A stretch of 64,000 bases of DNA from positions 541,001-605,000 of the forward strand of contig JBBELK010000666.1 of the NCBI GenBank assembly GCA_037783545.1. Direction: 5' to 3'. Made by a program: the position numbers and the translations under genes. Below are positions 47,101 through 54,207 of this stretch, in pieces; position 1 is the stretch's first letter, and the number at the start of each line of letters is the position of its first letter. The stretch comes from Henricia sp. BOLD:AAB3569. Taxonomy: Eukaryota; Echinodermata; Asteroidea; Spinulosida; Echinasteridae. A model generated the notes under the pieces. It saw only the letters and a program-made list of their open reading frames with translations, was not told the origin of the DNA and ran no database searches.

Positions 47101-50100
47101 TTGAAGTCTCGGATTGACATCTTATAGATGCCTTGGTAGACTTTAAGACGATTCCGTCTGTCCCAGTCTCCACCCTCATCAATCATGCTGCACAAGGAAG
47201 GTACAAGACCATTATTCATTGCTGGGTCTTTGTTCAAGTGGCAAGATATTATAATGAACTTAAACAAATGCAGTCTTGTGTGACACTGTGTTCACCTTTT
47301 GTCGGGGTTCTTCACTGGTTGCCATATAGTCTGGGTGCGCAAAGCAACACGATACTCACTACGTGAAGTCGCTGCTCGAAAACGAATGCCTGCCTGGGAT
47401 GCATGCATATAGGTTTGTCAGTATGATGGATACACATGGTAAGAGAATCATGACGATGGCAACGGCCGGCGGGTAATGTTTGGTGAATTTTTGGTTGGCC
47501 TTAGTTCTGAAGTGTTTCTAGAGAAAACAAAATTGATTATTTCTGTTCAGGCGGCCATTTTTTTAGTCTGGGTGGCAAGTTTTTATCTAGTCACTAAGCA
47601 TACATGTACAGTGATCTCCACTGGTCCAAATTTTGTCCGGGCGCGCCGATGTCGCTCAGCGGGGGTGGGGGGGTGGGGGGGGGGGGGGGGGGGGGGGGGT
47701 GGTTGCGATGGCGACAGCGATAGCGACAGCACGTACTCACCCAAACACACAACCACGAACGCACCCGGACGGACGTACGTCGCTACACAGTGGTTGGCAT
47801 GCAGCGCCCTCAAGAGTAAAAAAAAACGGCTCTTGAGGGCGCTGTTCAACAAATGCATACTGTCATGGCCGTTATCGATGCGAATTTGGGTCGCCGATCC
47901 GATAGATTTGCGTGGTAAATGACCGATAATGACACCAGTGACTACCGAATCACGTTAGGTGAATATACACCGCATTTTGGAATGACTCGGCTGTACTTTC
48001 ATAGTGTTTTGGAGGAGAAATTATATTTTTTTTGTCCGGACGGCACAATGTTTAGTCCGGGCGGCACAATGTTTTGTCCGGGCGGCAAATTTTTGTCCCG
48101 GCGCTAACGGTACCTCCGATGATTTTGTCCGGGCGGCACGCCCGGACAAAACCGGTAGTGGAGAACACTGATGTATCTGAATAGAGCGGCTCATGGAGAA
48201 CCATGCTTTGCTGAACTGGACATGTGACAGATTGGCCTTCATTGATGGAATTGTTCAGTGGAGGCTGATGATCATATTGTACAACGATATTTTTCGAAGG
48301 GCATTTTATTTTGGACAAGCACAGTACTCACTCTTTAGCTTTGTCAATATTCCTTGTAATAAGGTCATTATCGAGCCAAAACAGACCAACTCGAATCAGA
48401 TGAAATATGATGTCAAGTCTGTGGCCTAGCGCTATCGTCTTGTCAAATGCTTTCCTGAAAACAGTCAGACAGGCTTCCTGGAAAAAAAGCAAACAAAGAA
48501 CTTAAAAATGCCAAAATTCCCCATTACAGATGAAGCATACTATATATTGCAAATAAATATATTGCCAAAAAAACCTAAAAAACAATTGGAAATTAGCTTT
48601 CATCATTTATGTCGATTTGTGACCGGTTTATTTTATATTGCAAATGAAAAGCTGATTCATTGCCTTTCACAACAAGATTTTATAAAGAACCGATTAAACG
48701 GCTGGATAAGTATCCCAACACTAATATCAAATGCCATCACTCTAGTTACCCTGAATAGGCAGGACACGGTTCAAACCCTATTAATCACAAACAAGGTTCA
48801 AAACCTACAACCCAAACCCAACACTTCCAACCCAAGTCGAGATTGGGGGATTTTTTTTCTCTTCAGACTTCAGATATACTCTGTGCTTTCCCAGTGCTTG
48901 ATGGGGTTCAAGTCTACAACCTCCTGCAAAACTAGGCAGATGTTTGTTGATGCCCGTTTAGGGACGACACACAAATTTAACCGCTAGTAATGGCAGCGGT
49001 ACTGTTGTTATTTTTTAGTGGTATAGATTTGTGTATCTTCCTTTATCATGTACATACCTTGTCCCCGATACGGCACAGATGTTCAGCTTTTCTAAGGAGC
49101 GCATCTCGGACCTCCGTCTCACCAAGATTCTGCTCAGCATCTTGCAAGATGGCATCAAGTTTCTTGAGTTCCTCCTCATTAGCTGATTTCATCTTCGTTA
49201 GGAGTGTCGTGTCTGGCTTCCAGTTCAACTCCTTGCAGACTTCCTCATAGAATGGAGCCATGTCTGATTGATGAAACAAAATACAGTCAAAACCTTGATA
49301 GTAAGAGCACTGTTAATACAACATTCTGCTTATAACAAGGAACCCTGATAATAAGAGCACTGTTAATACAACATTCTGCTTATAACAAGAAACCCTGATA
49401 GTAAGAGCACTGTTAATACAACATTCTGCTTATAACAAGAAACCCTGATAATAAGAGCACTGTTAATACAACATTCTGCTTATAACAAGGAACCCTGATA
49501 GTAAGAGCACTGTTAATACAACATTCTGCTTATAACAAGGAACCCTGATAGTAAGAGCACTGTTAATACAACATTCTGCTTATAACAAGGACAATTTTAC
49601 AATGTAGCTAGGTCTCAATCCTTTGTTCATTGTTTTCATTCCTGATAATACAAATTTGTTTTTTAGGAGGGGGGGGGGGTGGGGGAGCTATTTGTTTTTG
49701 CGGTTTTGGGGTTTTCTTATGCTATGATATGATTTTCATGCAAGGACACCTACCTGGACCCCATACACTAAACCTATGGGACTTACTTTTGCATTTTTAT
49801 CATCAAACTAACATACATTATATGCCATAACAAGGAAAATCCTGGGTGTCCGTGCATGGTAATCAACCTGTAAGAATTCCGTACTTTGATGCACTATTGT
49901 TTCTTTAAAATAAGTGCAACTCTAATGAAAAAAAAAAAGAAATTGGAGGAGAAAAAATATGAAGATTTTACCAGGAAAAACTTAGGGTATATTTTCAACA
50001 AATAATCTAATTTTAAGATATACTTCCCACTTGCACTTTTGTCGCAAATGTTGCTTTTCTGTAGAAAAATCAAATTTTCTCCTTCAAAAATTGCATTAAG

Positions 50101-53100
50101 TTAGTGCATAAGATAACCATTCACGCGCGCACGCAGTGCCCTCTTTTGTCGCCTTCAACTACCTACGATAAAATACAGACCGTTTGCACAAAAATCAAAT
50201 ATGCACATGCGCAAGAGCGGAGAGGTCAACACGAGCTAGACTGGTTTTCTGTCCTTATATTTACTTCCCCTTTGTCGCATACGACGAAGGGAAGTAAATA
50301 TGAGGACAGAGAACCAGTCTAGTGTTGACCTCTCCGCTCTCGCGCATGCGCATATTTGATTTGAACGGTCTGTATTTTATTGCACGGAGGGTCTCAAGCA
50401 TTGTGTCAAGTTTTCCCACGATTTTACCGAAACTAGACATCGGATCGATGCGTACTCTTCGGAATATTTGAACATTGGGGTGAGTGCACCTATTGAGCAA
50501 ATATCAGAGCCAAGGGACAAATTTCATTTGCGTGAGTTTGCCACATATTTGGGGTTAGAAACGGCTCCAGGGCTGAGGATTTTCCGAAGCCCTGTTCATC
50601 ACGGGTCTATATCAGGATGTTGGTAAAACGCGGAACGGTGGAACGGAACGGTGGAACGGAGGGGTGAAAACAGAGAGATGGGAACAGAAGGGTGGAATGG
50701 TGGAACAGAATGCGGAACATGGTACAGTGGAATGGAACGGTTCCGCGTTCCGTTCCACCGTTCCGCGTTCCGTTCCACCGTTCCGCGTTTTACCAACATC
50801 CTCTATCAGTCCGGGAAAACTCCGAATAAGGAAACGTTTCCGAATAAGGAAACGTTTCCGAATAAGGAAACTTCCGGTGTAAAATGTGCATGGCGATATT
50901 GCACAAAGAAACATCCTGAAACTTACCGATTAGAGTTTGTTTGGGAGTTGTGTTGCCATGCCCAGTGGTAAGTTTGATGATGGGTCAAGTGGAAAGGTGG
51001 TGTCCTGGGGTTCGTGGTGTGCATGGGGTGGGGTGGTTTTAGAGGGTTTGGGATATGGGGGTTTAGGGGTGTGGTTTACATGCGGGGGAGGGTGAGGCGG
51101 CTTTAGTGATCGTTATGCACCTTAATCACTTGTTTCACCCAGGATTTCCGGGCTAACCCAAAGAAGAGGCGATTGTCACTTTTCACGTGACAAAAACCCC
51201 ACCCCTGGGGCAAAAGTTAGGTGAAAGAAATCCCCACCCACGGGTGTAAAATGCGCGTCTAGCTCTTAGATCGTGAGAGGCACAGACATGATTACTTTAG
51301 TGGGCCAAACTCTCCACCCTAGCTGGGGCATGAAAAACGTGACCAAATCCCCATCGAAGGGGTGGAGCAGCACACGTTGGAGGAACAATTTAAAGGTGCA
51401 TTAATACATTTTAGAAATAAATATTTCCAGGCAATATGACTTTAACATTTAAAAAATGTAAACTAAAAGCAAAACATGAATTGTTTATTTTATATTTAAA
51501 ATAACTTTTATTTCACACTGTTTTCTGATTAAATATCACTATACAGCTCTTGATTATACATTTAATATTGTATTACTTTTTAATTTAGCCTGTCTCCTTG
51601 TTTGTAAACTATTAATGTAGAAACATTTAATAACAACTGCAATGTAAACATGGTAAAGTGGTGTAATTGGTGTGTTTTTTTCTGTCGGAGTGGGTTCGTA
51701 TTTCTTTTATTTTTCAGCACCTACAATTGAAACAAGTGAAACACAATTATTGTACTATACTGTTCACTTTGATTGTTAATTAAGCGGTCTTAAACATGTC
51801 GGAAAAAGAAGAGAAATAAATTATCAACTTTCAACTGCAGTTATAATTAAAACAACACTTTACACCGATTGATTGTGGTGTATTACTGTAAAACGAAAAC
51901 TTAAAAGACCCTATATATAGCCCCTTCATCCAGATCACAATATTTATTTCTGTTCATTATCTTTCAACCTTTTAACTTAGAACATCTTCCAACTAGTATG
52001 ATGATGTTCGGGGGAAAATGTTCTATCGTGTATATGGGAATTTAAATATCTGCGAACAAGCTTGAACAAGGTTGAACATGTTGGACGCGGATGTTCGAGA
52101 ACATGTTAATGGAGCTCTATTAAAACCAACCCGATTAGGCCCTACAGAATTGGCTCACATCATGACATGGTATTGCAGGTCGCCAGAAAATCCACAAAAC
52201 ATTCATGAACAATCTCTGGGCCTTCTAAAGTTACATTGAACAAGTGTGAACATCGTCATACAAATGTTGAATGGAGTTCTTGAACAAAAGTATGATCGTG
52301 TAAATTGGGCTTTACTTAAGGAGCGCTCAGCAAAATGTATTTCGTTTTAACCAAACAACCATGTTAACATGCCTCCCCAAAATACTACAACAAATATAAA
52401 ACGGTAAATTTACAATCTCCAATTTGGATACGGATGCAAAAATGTTGGTTTAGTTTCTGCACTGCCTTATGGAATCAGAAAAATCAGTTTACAAGACATC
52501 GGTGTTTTTTTTACGATATTGCAAAAGTTCAGAATGATAATTAACAAGACAAATATGACAGTAAATTGATGATCATGTGGTATCAAAATCTCGCAACCCA
52601 TGGACAAAATTGGTGGATCAAAAATGTGATCTGGTCATCACGCTCCTTAAATAAATGAGCCACTACTACTAAGTGAGGTGAAATCATTTCCCCGAAGCAT
52701 TTTAATAGTTTTACATCACTCGATCCCGCCATGATGATGATGTACATGCACTACATGATACATGACATGTACTTTTTTGGGCAGCTATAGCTCTTGAGGG
52801 TCCTCGTACTGGCCCATTCATAGCGCATTATCCCATAGCAAGTCCAACGATTACTATAGGCGTCGTGATATTCATGCTTTTCTTGTGTCTGCGCCTTTTT
52901 TTCTCTTTCTCAGCTCTTTCAGCATATCGAGTCTATTATTTGACATGTTTGTGCTTCCTCTAAAATCACGATTCGAAGTTCCCGCGTTTCTAAGTATTTC
53001 GCGCAATTGGTAGCCACGTCACTACTTATAAAATAATACTTTTTAAAATATTCATTTAGTGCTAATTTTTCTATCCAATTAAAAAACAAATAACATTTAT

Positions 53101-53687
53101 TTTATTATCTAATTTATTTTATAATTATCCTAGTGTCATTTCAAAATATTATTTATAAAAAAAATTTGCACAAAATTACTAACACTGATCGAGGGTAGTC
53201 AAGATGGAGTCGCTATTTGCAGTCCTCGAAAAGTGCGGAGTGTTGATTTTCAAATGGCATTTACAAGAAAACGCACAGATAGGTTTTTGAATTGCACAGA
53301 TAGAAACTTGGGTAAGGAACTGTTGAACACATTTGTATAGTTTTCACTATTCCAAACTTGCCTTTTTCGATTCCCTTTTGGGAGTTAAACGCAAGAGTTT
53401 CCGAATACGGAAACTCTAAGGTTTCCTTATTCGGAAACGTTTCCTTATTCGGAAACTCAAGGTTTCCTTATTCGGAAACGTTTCCTTATTCGGAGTTTTC
53501 CCGGACTGCTATGTCAATGACTGAATGAGTCAGCAAACTTACTGTTGACCTCTATTCCCTCCATAAGCGATTGTTTCGTTTTACGATCATCTTTGTGACT
53601 GTCTAACGTGAGCAAAAATTTTAGCTGAGCTATGTGAAGGTCCGGGTTCTTCTCTAAACCTTGTTCTTGCAAGTTATCTGCCGGCAT
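32070..53687 (-). CDS. PSMD6: 26S proteasome non-ATPase regulatory subunit 6 (Rpn7 / PSMD6), eight-exon gene
   Basis: The gene is the Rpn7 subunit of the 19S regulatory-particle lid, a helical-repeat plus PCI-domain protein that helps assemble the lid around the Rpn8-Rpn11 deubiquitinase. Coding exons, in order, are 53543-53687, 49058-49263, 48332-48477, 46968-47187, 42542-42650, 40499-40667, 32461-32566 and 32070-32138. They sum to 1170 nt, giving 389 residues, the length of human PSMD6. Every junction has GT donor and AG acceptor and phases agree (1,0,2,0,1,2,0). Residues 1-117 are the N-terminal region, about 118-239 the helical repeats ([27 protein letters not shown]) and about 190-360 the PCI fold ([24 protein letters not shown]). 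The first ATG (53687) is chosen because it follows AAAA and aligns with the family start. Introns total over 20 kb and are filled with mobile DNA. Confidence 0.97.
32461..32566 (-). CDS. PSMD6: PSMD6 coding exon 7
   Basis: Encodes residues 332-367: [21 protein letters not shown], then [15 protein letters not shown], the winged-helix end of the PCI domain. The acceptor is TTTGACCAG before GGAGCTG; the donor is GTAAAATC (phase 0), weaker than consensus. Read-through would enter a frame of repeated KS(V/L)KS codons. It is separated from exon 6 by a 7.9-kb intron, the longest in the gene. Confidence 0.95.
32775..32840. repeat. AAT microsatellite and SINE C tail (PSMD6 intron 6)
   Basis: A run of AAT repeats (about 32777-32800) leads into TTTGTATAGCGCACATATCC. 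The same TATATAGCGTACATATCTGT word follows the SINE C body at about 36280. This is the 3' tail of the SINE without its head. Confidence 0.6.
32836..33698. repeat. ~76-bp direct repeat flanking ~710 bp (PSMD6 intron 6)
   Basis: Positions 32836-32911 and 33622-33698 are near-identical direct copies: CTGTTTATCATGGAGGTTTA, ACGCGATTACAACGTGTTTT and CCGCCAAAAATC.ACAGTC. They differ by two or three changes. The DNA between has no recognised protein. This could be a segmental duplication, or very short terminal direct repeats of an unknown non-autonomous element. Confidence 0.7.
33699..35835. other. Intron 6 stretch without recognised repeats, possible regulatory DNA
   Basis: 33720-33810 resembles the SINE tail at 59205-59290 (TCGTCAAT.AAAATGAATAGA, AAAATTGTGATGTGATGC). 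From about 34600 to 35420 the sequence is of mixed composition, shows no similarity to other parts of the window, and has clustered homeodomain-type words (CAATTAACGATTAATC, CATTAACTA, TTAATTACAGG). It is a candidate conserved non-coding element; this is a guess from composition only. Confidence 0.35.
35836..36240. repeat. Tandem duplication (~180 bp) of the ACATTCTGCTTATAACAA repeat
   Basis: ACAACATTCTGCTTATAA, GTTTTCATTCCTCATAATGC, AAGGCTCCTGTTATAACCGG and GGGAGTGTAGTCATAGCCTC occur in two near-identical tandem copies and a third partial copy. The core word TTAATACAACATTCTGCTTA is the same as in the 50-bp array at 49286-49590. Confidence 0.8.
36243..36540 (-). mobile_element. SINE family C, inverted copy (PSMD6 intron 6)
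   Basis: On the minus strand: GGTTGTGGGTTCGATTCCTG (B box), GTGCCCTTGGGCAAGGCACT, CTCCACCCAGGAGTAAATGT, CTGCATACTCCCCAGGGAGT, then ATATCGTAAAG-like sequence and the TATAGCG tail. The module order matches the copy at 30630-30905. Confidence 0.78.
36893..36985 (-). mobile_element. SINE family A fragment (PSMD6 intron 6)
   Basis: The body CTGGTATGGTGCCTAATCAC then CATTGAATTGAAACAACC is joined directly to a decayed tRNA-like head (GTACCAGCCGAGCTA, the inverse of TAGCTCGGCTGGTAC). Most of the head is deleted. Confidence 0.65.
37090..37215 (-). mobile_element. tRNA-like SINE family B (PSMD6 intron 6)
   Basis: On the minus strand: AGACGTCTGCCTTGTTTGCA, then GTCGTGGGTTCGATTCCCTC (B box), then a tail with GTCTCGGGAAAGCACTGAG and ATTGGGTTAGGGC. 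A diverged relative is at about 48770-48950 in intron 2 (GTGCTTTCCCAGTG, GGGGTTCAAGTC). Confidence 0.55.
37660..37862 (-). mobile_element. Fragment related to the nested element at 18254-19541
   Basis: On the minus strand, GTTGATCATGGCTTCAGACT, TTGTGTGCAAAAC, TTTCCTCACAAAAT and TCAAATCTGCAC match 19035-19165 in order. The TIRs of that element were not found here, so this is an internal fragment or an older copy. Confidence 0.55.
37863..39299. other. Intron 6 stretch, nothing firm
   Basis: No gene or repeat copy is identified. A minus-strand frame of 139 codons (38356-38775) and its plus-strand shadow have no domain. CG-containing words are more common than in neighbouring DNA. Confidence 0.35.
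39300..39625 (-). mobile_element. SINE family A with the best-preserved tRNA-like head (PSMD6 intron 6)
   Basis: On the minus strand at about 39486-39558: GCCTTATAGCTCAGCTGGTA, GAGCATCTGCCCAGTGAGTC, then GGTTTGAATCC, closing with ATAAGGC. The 5' GCCTTAT pairs perfectly with 3' ATAAGGC, so the acceptor stem survives. The anticodon arm is distorted (4-bp stem, about 10-nt loop), so this is a SINE and not a functional tRNA. Body modules flank it on both sides. Confidence 0.78.
39827..40012. repeat. 61-bp tandem repeat, three copies (PSMD6 intron 6)
   Basis: The unit starts GATATCCCTGCATATACAAT, contains GTACAATGTACCGCTACGCT and ends CAACTGTCCATCCTGTT. Starts are at 39827, 39888 and 39949. Differences between copies are two or three bases. 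Confidence 0.93.
40237..40405. mobile_element. Truncated copy of the TACTCACAATAA MITE (PSMD6 intron 6)
   Basis: TACTCACAATAAGTTAAGGA and the following GGTGGGTGTACGC, ATGATTAGACAATTGTA and GCATGACAGACACCTTGTCA match 25456-25620. The right TIR is missing. It lies about 90 bp downstream of the exon 6 donor. Confidence 0.75.
40499..40667 (-). CDS. PSMD6: PSMD6 coding exon 6
   Basis: Encodes residues 276-331 plus two bases: [40 protein letters not shown] and [16 protein letters not shown]. This is the core of the PCI domain. The acceptor is TGTATAG before CTGATATTG; the donor is GTAAGT after GACCA (phase 2). The segment [11 protein letters not shown] is the least conserved part relative to human. 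Confidence 0.96.
40740..41160 (+). mobile_element. Dispersed repeat in PSMD6 intron 5, paired with 16920-17250
   Basis: GAAAACCCTACAAAATGGAT, GAGCTCTTAACTGCAGGA and AGAAAATGTCACATTTCAAT match the minus strand of 16960-17100. Ends are not defined. Confidence 0.5.
41280..41615 (+). mobile_element. TCCGGGCGGCAAATTTTTGT repeat family, copy 1 (PSMD6 intron 5)
   Basis: GATAGATATGCGTGG, AATGATAATGACACCAGTGG, ACTTGGCTGTATTTTC, TTTAGTCCGGGCAGCC and ACGGTACCTCCGGTAGTGGA occur in the same order at 47880-48170, and partly at 47450-47650. Its ends and class are unknown, and it has no coding capacity. Confidence 0.7.
42149..42528. mobile_element. MITE, GGGGCCAATTTCATGG family, copy 3, split by a CR1-like tail
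   Basis: The left end GGGGCCAGTTTCATAAAGTT and right end CTTTATGAAATTGGTCCCT are TIRs. Inside, TTACCAGTCAAAATC, TATGATGTGTATTACCATTG and AGAACACAAGTTG follow the order of copy 2 (26640-26884). At about 42200 the MITE is interrupted by a CR1-like 3' end; ATATTGCTTCATA is repeated just left of it. The element ends 14 bp from the exon 5 donor. Confidence 0.78.
42212..42325 (+). mobile_element. CR1-like 3' end inserted in the MITE (PSMD6 intron 5)
   Basis: TTTAATATAATTGTTTTATG, GGGCCCCAATGGAAACCAGT, GTTTGGGCACACCCTG and an AATAAATA tail match 4594-4703 almost exactly. It is a short, dead-on-arrival insertion on the strand opposite to PSMD6. Confidence 0.82.
42542..42650 (-). CDS. PSMD6: PSMD6 coding exon 5
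   Basis: Encodes residues 240-275 plus one base: [20 protein letters not shown], then [17 protein letters not shown]. The acceptor is TTTACTCCACAG before GTTGTAAAGG; the donor is GTAAGT (phase 1). The acceptor is the last of five tandem copies of a 38-bp unit extending upstream to 42840. The exon is short and can be checked directly against human [13 protein letters not shown]. Confidence 0.95.
42651..42840 (-). repeat. 38-bp tandem repeat made of the exon 5 splice acceptor (five units)
   Basis: Units start (plus strand) at 42651, 42689, 42727, 42765 and 42803. On the coding strand each reads TATCCCAATGTTTGGTTGTT, TCTTTACTCCACAG and GTTG, a pyrimidine-rich 3' splice site with its AG. The unit next to the exon is the true acceptor. 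Units 2 and 5 keep CAG; units 3 and 4 have CAAG, which moves the AG by one base. A sixth copy lies across the nested insertion at 46283-46327. The repeat is specific to this acceptor and is not seen elsewhere in the window. Confidence 0.95.
43104..46273. mobile_element. hAT-like element (43112-46265) with 8-bp duplication, inside the MITE
   Basis: It starts TAGCGCTGGGAGTTACCGTT and ends AAACGTCGCAGCTCTA, so the ends share TAG.GCTG.GA inverted. GTGTATAT flanks it on both sides (43104-43111 and 46266-46273), a perfect 8-bp duplication cut from the MITE's right TIR. A subterminal hairpin (ATCCGTTTAGC ... CTAAACGGAT, about 46210-46240) is typical of such elements. There is no transposase. The palindrome at 43163-45778 makes up most of its length. 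Confidence 0.82.
43159..45782. repeat. 2.6-kb near-perfect palindrome (arms 43163-44420 and 44513-45778)
   Basis: The two arms are about 1.26 kb each and are reverse complements with few differences by eye, separated by 92 bp. They begin GAGCCAGATTCTGTAA on the left and end TTACAGAATCTGGCTC on the right. Both outer ends are bordered by TTAA (43159-43162 and 45779-45782), which would fit insertion into a TTAA target (piggyBac/Kolobok-like), though TTAA is also self-complementary. One arm has a local duplication (CACCTATGGGTGGCGC, about 45430-45460). There is no coding capacity; any PSMD6 pre-mRNA would contain both arms. Confidence 0.93.
46328..46696. mobile_element. 349-bp MITE (46338-46686) with 10-bp target duplication
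   Basis: It starts TAGACTGGTTCCCG and ends CGGGAACCAATCTA. AGTTTGGATT flanks it on both sides (46328-46337 and 46687-46696). It contains a perfect palindrome CGGGCAGAATTCTGCCCG. Shorter relatives with the TAGACTGGTT end are at 50237-50321 and 56638-56727. A 10-bp duplication suggests a MULE-like mobiliser, by inference. It is inserted in the duplicated exon 5. Confidence 0.85.
46697..46772 (-). pseudogene. Degenerate second copy of PSMD6 exon 5
   Basis: On the minus strand, TTGTAAAGGGAGCCGATATA, TTGGAAGTTCTCTATGATTT and GCCTGACATTAGGAACTTTC match exon 5 (42595-42650) base by base over about 60 nt. In the exon 5 frame it reads [20 protein letters not shown], then diverges and is cut by the MITE at 46338-46686; no donor is visible. 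The acceptor has changed from CAG to CAAG, so splicing here would read TTG TAA, an immediate stop. It is either a dead duplicate or a poison exon; a product from it is unlikely. Confidence 0.85.
46968..47187 (-). CDS. PSMD6: PSMD6 coding exon 4
   Basis: Encodes residues 166-239, including [40 protein letters not shown] and [13 protein letters not shown]. The acceptor is CTTGTGCAG before CATGATTG; the donor is GTAGCT after ACAAAG (phase 0). The non-consensus donor (GTAGCT rather than GTAAGT) may be weak. That matters because the next acceptor is multiplied. Confidence 0.96.
47290..47650. mobile_element. TCCGGGCGGC repeat family, diverged copy 2 (PSMD6 intron 3)
   Basis: GTAATGTTTGGTGAATTT, TTCTGTTCAGGCGGCC, TTTAGTCTGGGTGGCAAG and GTCCGGGCGCGCC follow the order of the family consensus at 41280-41615. 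It begins just inside intron 3, about 100 bp upstream of the exon 4 acceptor. Confidence 0.6.
47651..47705. repeat. Poly-G tract (PSMD6 intron 3)
   Basis: GGGGGTGGGGGGGTGGGG followed by a long uninterrupted G run to about 47699. On the transcript this is a C run. The glycine- or proline-only frames across it are artefacts. Confidence 0.85.
47800..48170. mobile_element. TCCGGGCGGC repeat family, copy 3 (PSMD6 intron 3)
   Basis: AGCGCCCTCAAGAG and CTCTTGAGGGCGCT form a hairpin at the left end. GATAATGACACCAGTG, ACTCGGCTGTACTTTC and ACGGTACCTCCG follow the family order. GTCCGGGCGGCA is iterated several times at 48030-48145 as a short degenerate tandem. It ends GGTAGTGGAGAACAC, as in copy 1. Confidence 0.7.
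48332..48477 (-). CDS. PSMD6: PSMD6 coding exon 3
   Basis: Encodes residues 118-165 plus two bases: [20 protein letters not shown], then [20 protein letters not shown] and TRNIDKAK. This aligns without gaps to the family ([18 protein letters not shown] in human). The acceptor is TTTTTTCCAG before GAAGCC; the donor is GTGAGT (phase 2). The exon was found by translation, since it contains no ATG-initiated frame of its own. Confidence 0.95.
49058..49263 (-). CDS. PSMD6: PSMD6 coding exon 2
   Basis: Encodes residues 49-117, with [46 protein letters not shown] and [10 protein letters not shown], all conserved blocks of Rpn7. The acceptor is AATCAG before ACATGG; the donor GTATGT follows GACAAG (phase 0). 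A 50-bp tandem repeat begins about 25 bp upstream of this acceptor. Confidence 0.96.
49286..49590. repeat. 50-bp tandem repeat abutting the exon 2 acceptor
   Basis: About six copies of a unit containing GAACCCTGATAATAAGAGCA and CTGTTAATACAACATTCTGC, with period 50 bp and one or two variable sites. The array starts about 25 bp upstream of the PSMD6 exon 2 acceptor (minus strand), in the region where a branch point is expected. The core word recurs at 35836-36240. Confidence 0.93.
49990..50145 (+). mobile_element. Half copy of the palindromic repeat at 57479-58219 (PSMD6 intron 1)
   Basis: ACTTCCCACTTGCACTTTTG, GTTGCTTTTCTGTAGAAAAA and GATAACCATTCACGCGCG match the minus strand of about 58025-58140 in order. 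Confidence 0.7.
50168..50380. mobile_element. 213-bp near-perfect hairpin MITE (PSMD6 intron 1)
   Basis: ATAAAATACAGACCGTT, CAAATATGCACATGCGCAAG and AGCGGAGAGGTCAACAC on the left mirror the right side to 50380, with the centre at about 50279. The inner 85 bp (50237-50321) begin TAGACTGGTTTTCTGTCC and end GGACAGAGAACCAGTCTA, the TIR type of the MITE at 46338. The frames on both strands are mirror artefacts. Confidence 0.88.
50613..50802. mobile_element. Hairpin element with GGAACGGT sub-repeats (PSMD6 intron 1)
   Basis: Terminal AGGATGTTGGTAAAACGCGG is mirrored exactly by CCGCGTTTTACCAACATCCT. Each arm is built of repeated GGAACGGTGGAAC words. The arms of the adjacent 2.7-kb element are built the same way from a different word. 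The flanks resemble each other (CTATATC / CTATC), a possible imperfect target duplication. Confidence 0.82.
50803..53512. mobile_element. 2.7-kb foldback-like element (50807-53508) with sub-repeat TIRs
   Basis: It starts CAGTCCGGGAAAACTCCG and ends with the inverse. Next to each end are tandem copies of GTTTCCGAATAAGGAAAC, itself palindromic: three on the left, more on the right (53396-53490). CTAT flanks both sides (50803-50806 and 53509-53512), a possible 4-bp duplication. The ~2.5-kb interior is AT-rich and shows no transposase. The segment near 51310-51370 (GGGGCATGAAAAACGTGACC) is shared with the MITE at 57606-57968. The right end is 33 bp from the exon 1 donor. Confidence 0.8.
53543..53687 (-). 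CDS. PSMD6: PSMD6 coding exon 1
   Basis: Encodes residues 1-48 (starts [20 protein letters not shown], with the family-typical [14 protein letters not shown]). It ends AACA before donor GTAAGT (phase 1). The reading frame continues upstream without an ATG until a GTG, so the ATG at 53687 is the natural start. Only 33 bp of intron separate the donor from the right end of a 2.7-kb inverted-repeat element. Confidence 0.95.
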
Positions 53688-54025
53688 TTTTAACACGAAA
53701 TCTCTCTTGACGATCCGACGCGAACAGCTCAACACAGTACGTATGCGAAAAATCCTACCAAACTTAATCTAGCATAGCCTTCGCTCAGGTGTTCAGACTA
53801 GATGACCAATCTAAAATTTAGCATGGGTTTACAATCTAAATCACATCCACCAATAGAAGCAACATTGCACAGTCGTTTATGCACACTCCATTATTTATTA
53901 GCCACGGGAATAGCACAGCAGACTAGAACCGGTTTTCGTCGGATTGGGGGTCGGATGTGGGGGTCCAGTTTAAACATTCTTAAAGTTTCATATATTATTT
54001 GTGGGACTTGAAAGTTGATTGAACA
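53688..54025. promoter_or_regulatory. Presumed PSMD6 5' flank
   Basis: This is the region immediately upstream of the first exon on the minus strand. No TATA box or clear initiator is identified; an inverted CCAAT word lies at about 53803. The transcription start cannot be placed from sequence alone. The 54026 boundary is set by the retroposon remnant that follows. Confidence 0.35.
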
Positions 54026-54207
54026 AATTGCTTCCAGCAGTCATTGTTTCCCAGAACAGCTAGACACTGGAATCAGCTGCCGTACAATATCACCTCACCT
54101 AAGGATTCATCCTCTTTTAGAAGAGAGTTAGAGAGCAAATATTAACATGCTCCCCCTTGACCAATGACCCATATTGAGTGATGTTCCTGTATGGAGCTTA
54201 TCAATTA
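54026..54207 (+). pseudogene. Non-LTR retrotransposon reverse transcriptase C-terminal remnant
   Basis: The plus-strand frame from about 54041 reads FPRTARHWNQLPYNITSPKD, then SSSFRRELESKY and a stop. The FPRTxxxWNxLP ... SFRRELE motif is the hallmark of the extreme C-terminus of CR1/L2/Rex-group reverse transcriptases. About 40 codons and a short 3' UTR survive before the TTAA element begins. Confidence 0.75.

Noticed and set aside
48508..48987. 159-codon plus-strand frame
   Set aside because: It lies within PSMD6 intron 2 on the opposite strand, is AT-rich, contains a SINE-like piece and has no domain.
50651..50971. Charged repetitive frames ([11 protein letters not shown] and similar)
   Set aside because: They are products of the palindromic sub-repeats of two inverted-repeat elements and occur on both strands.
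53688..53735. 16-residue N-terminal extension of PSMD6
   Set aside because: The in-frame extension begins with GTG, not ATG; starting at 53687 gives exactly the family length and N-terminus.
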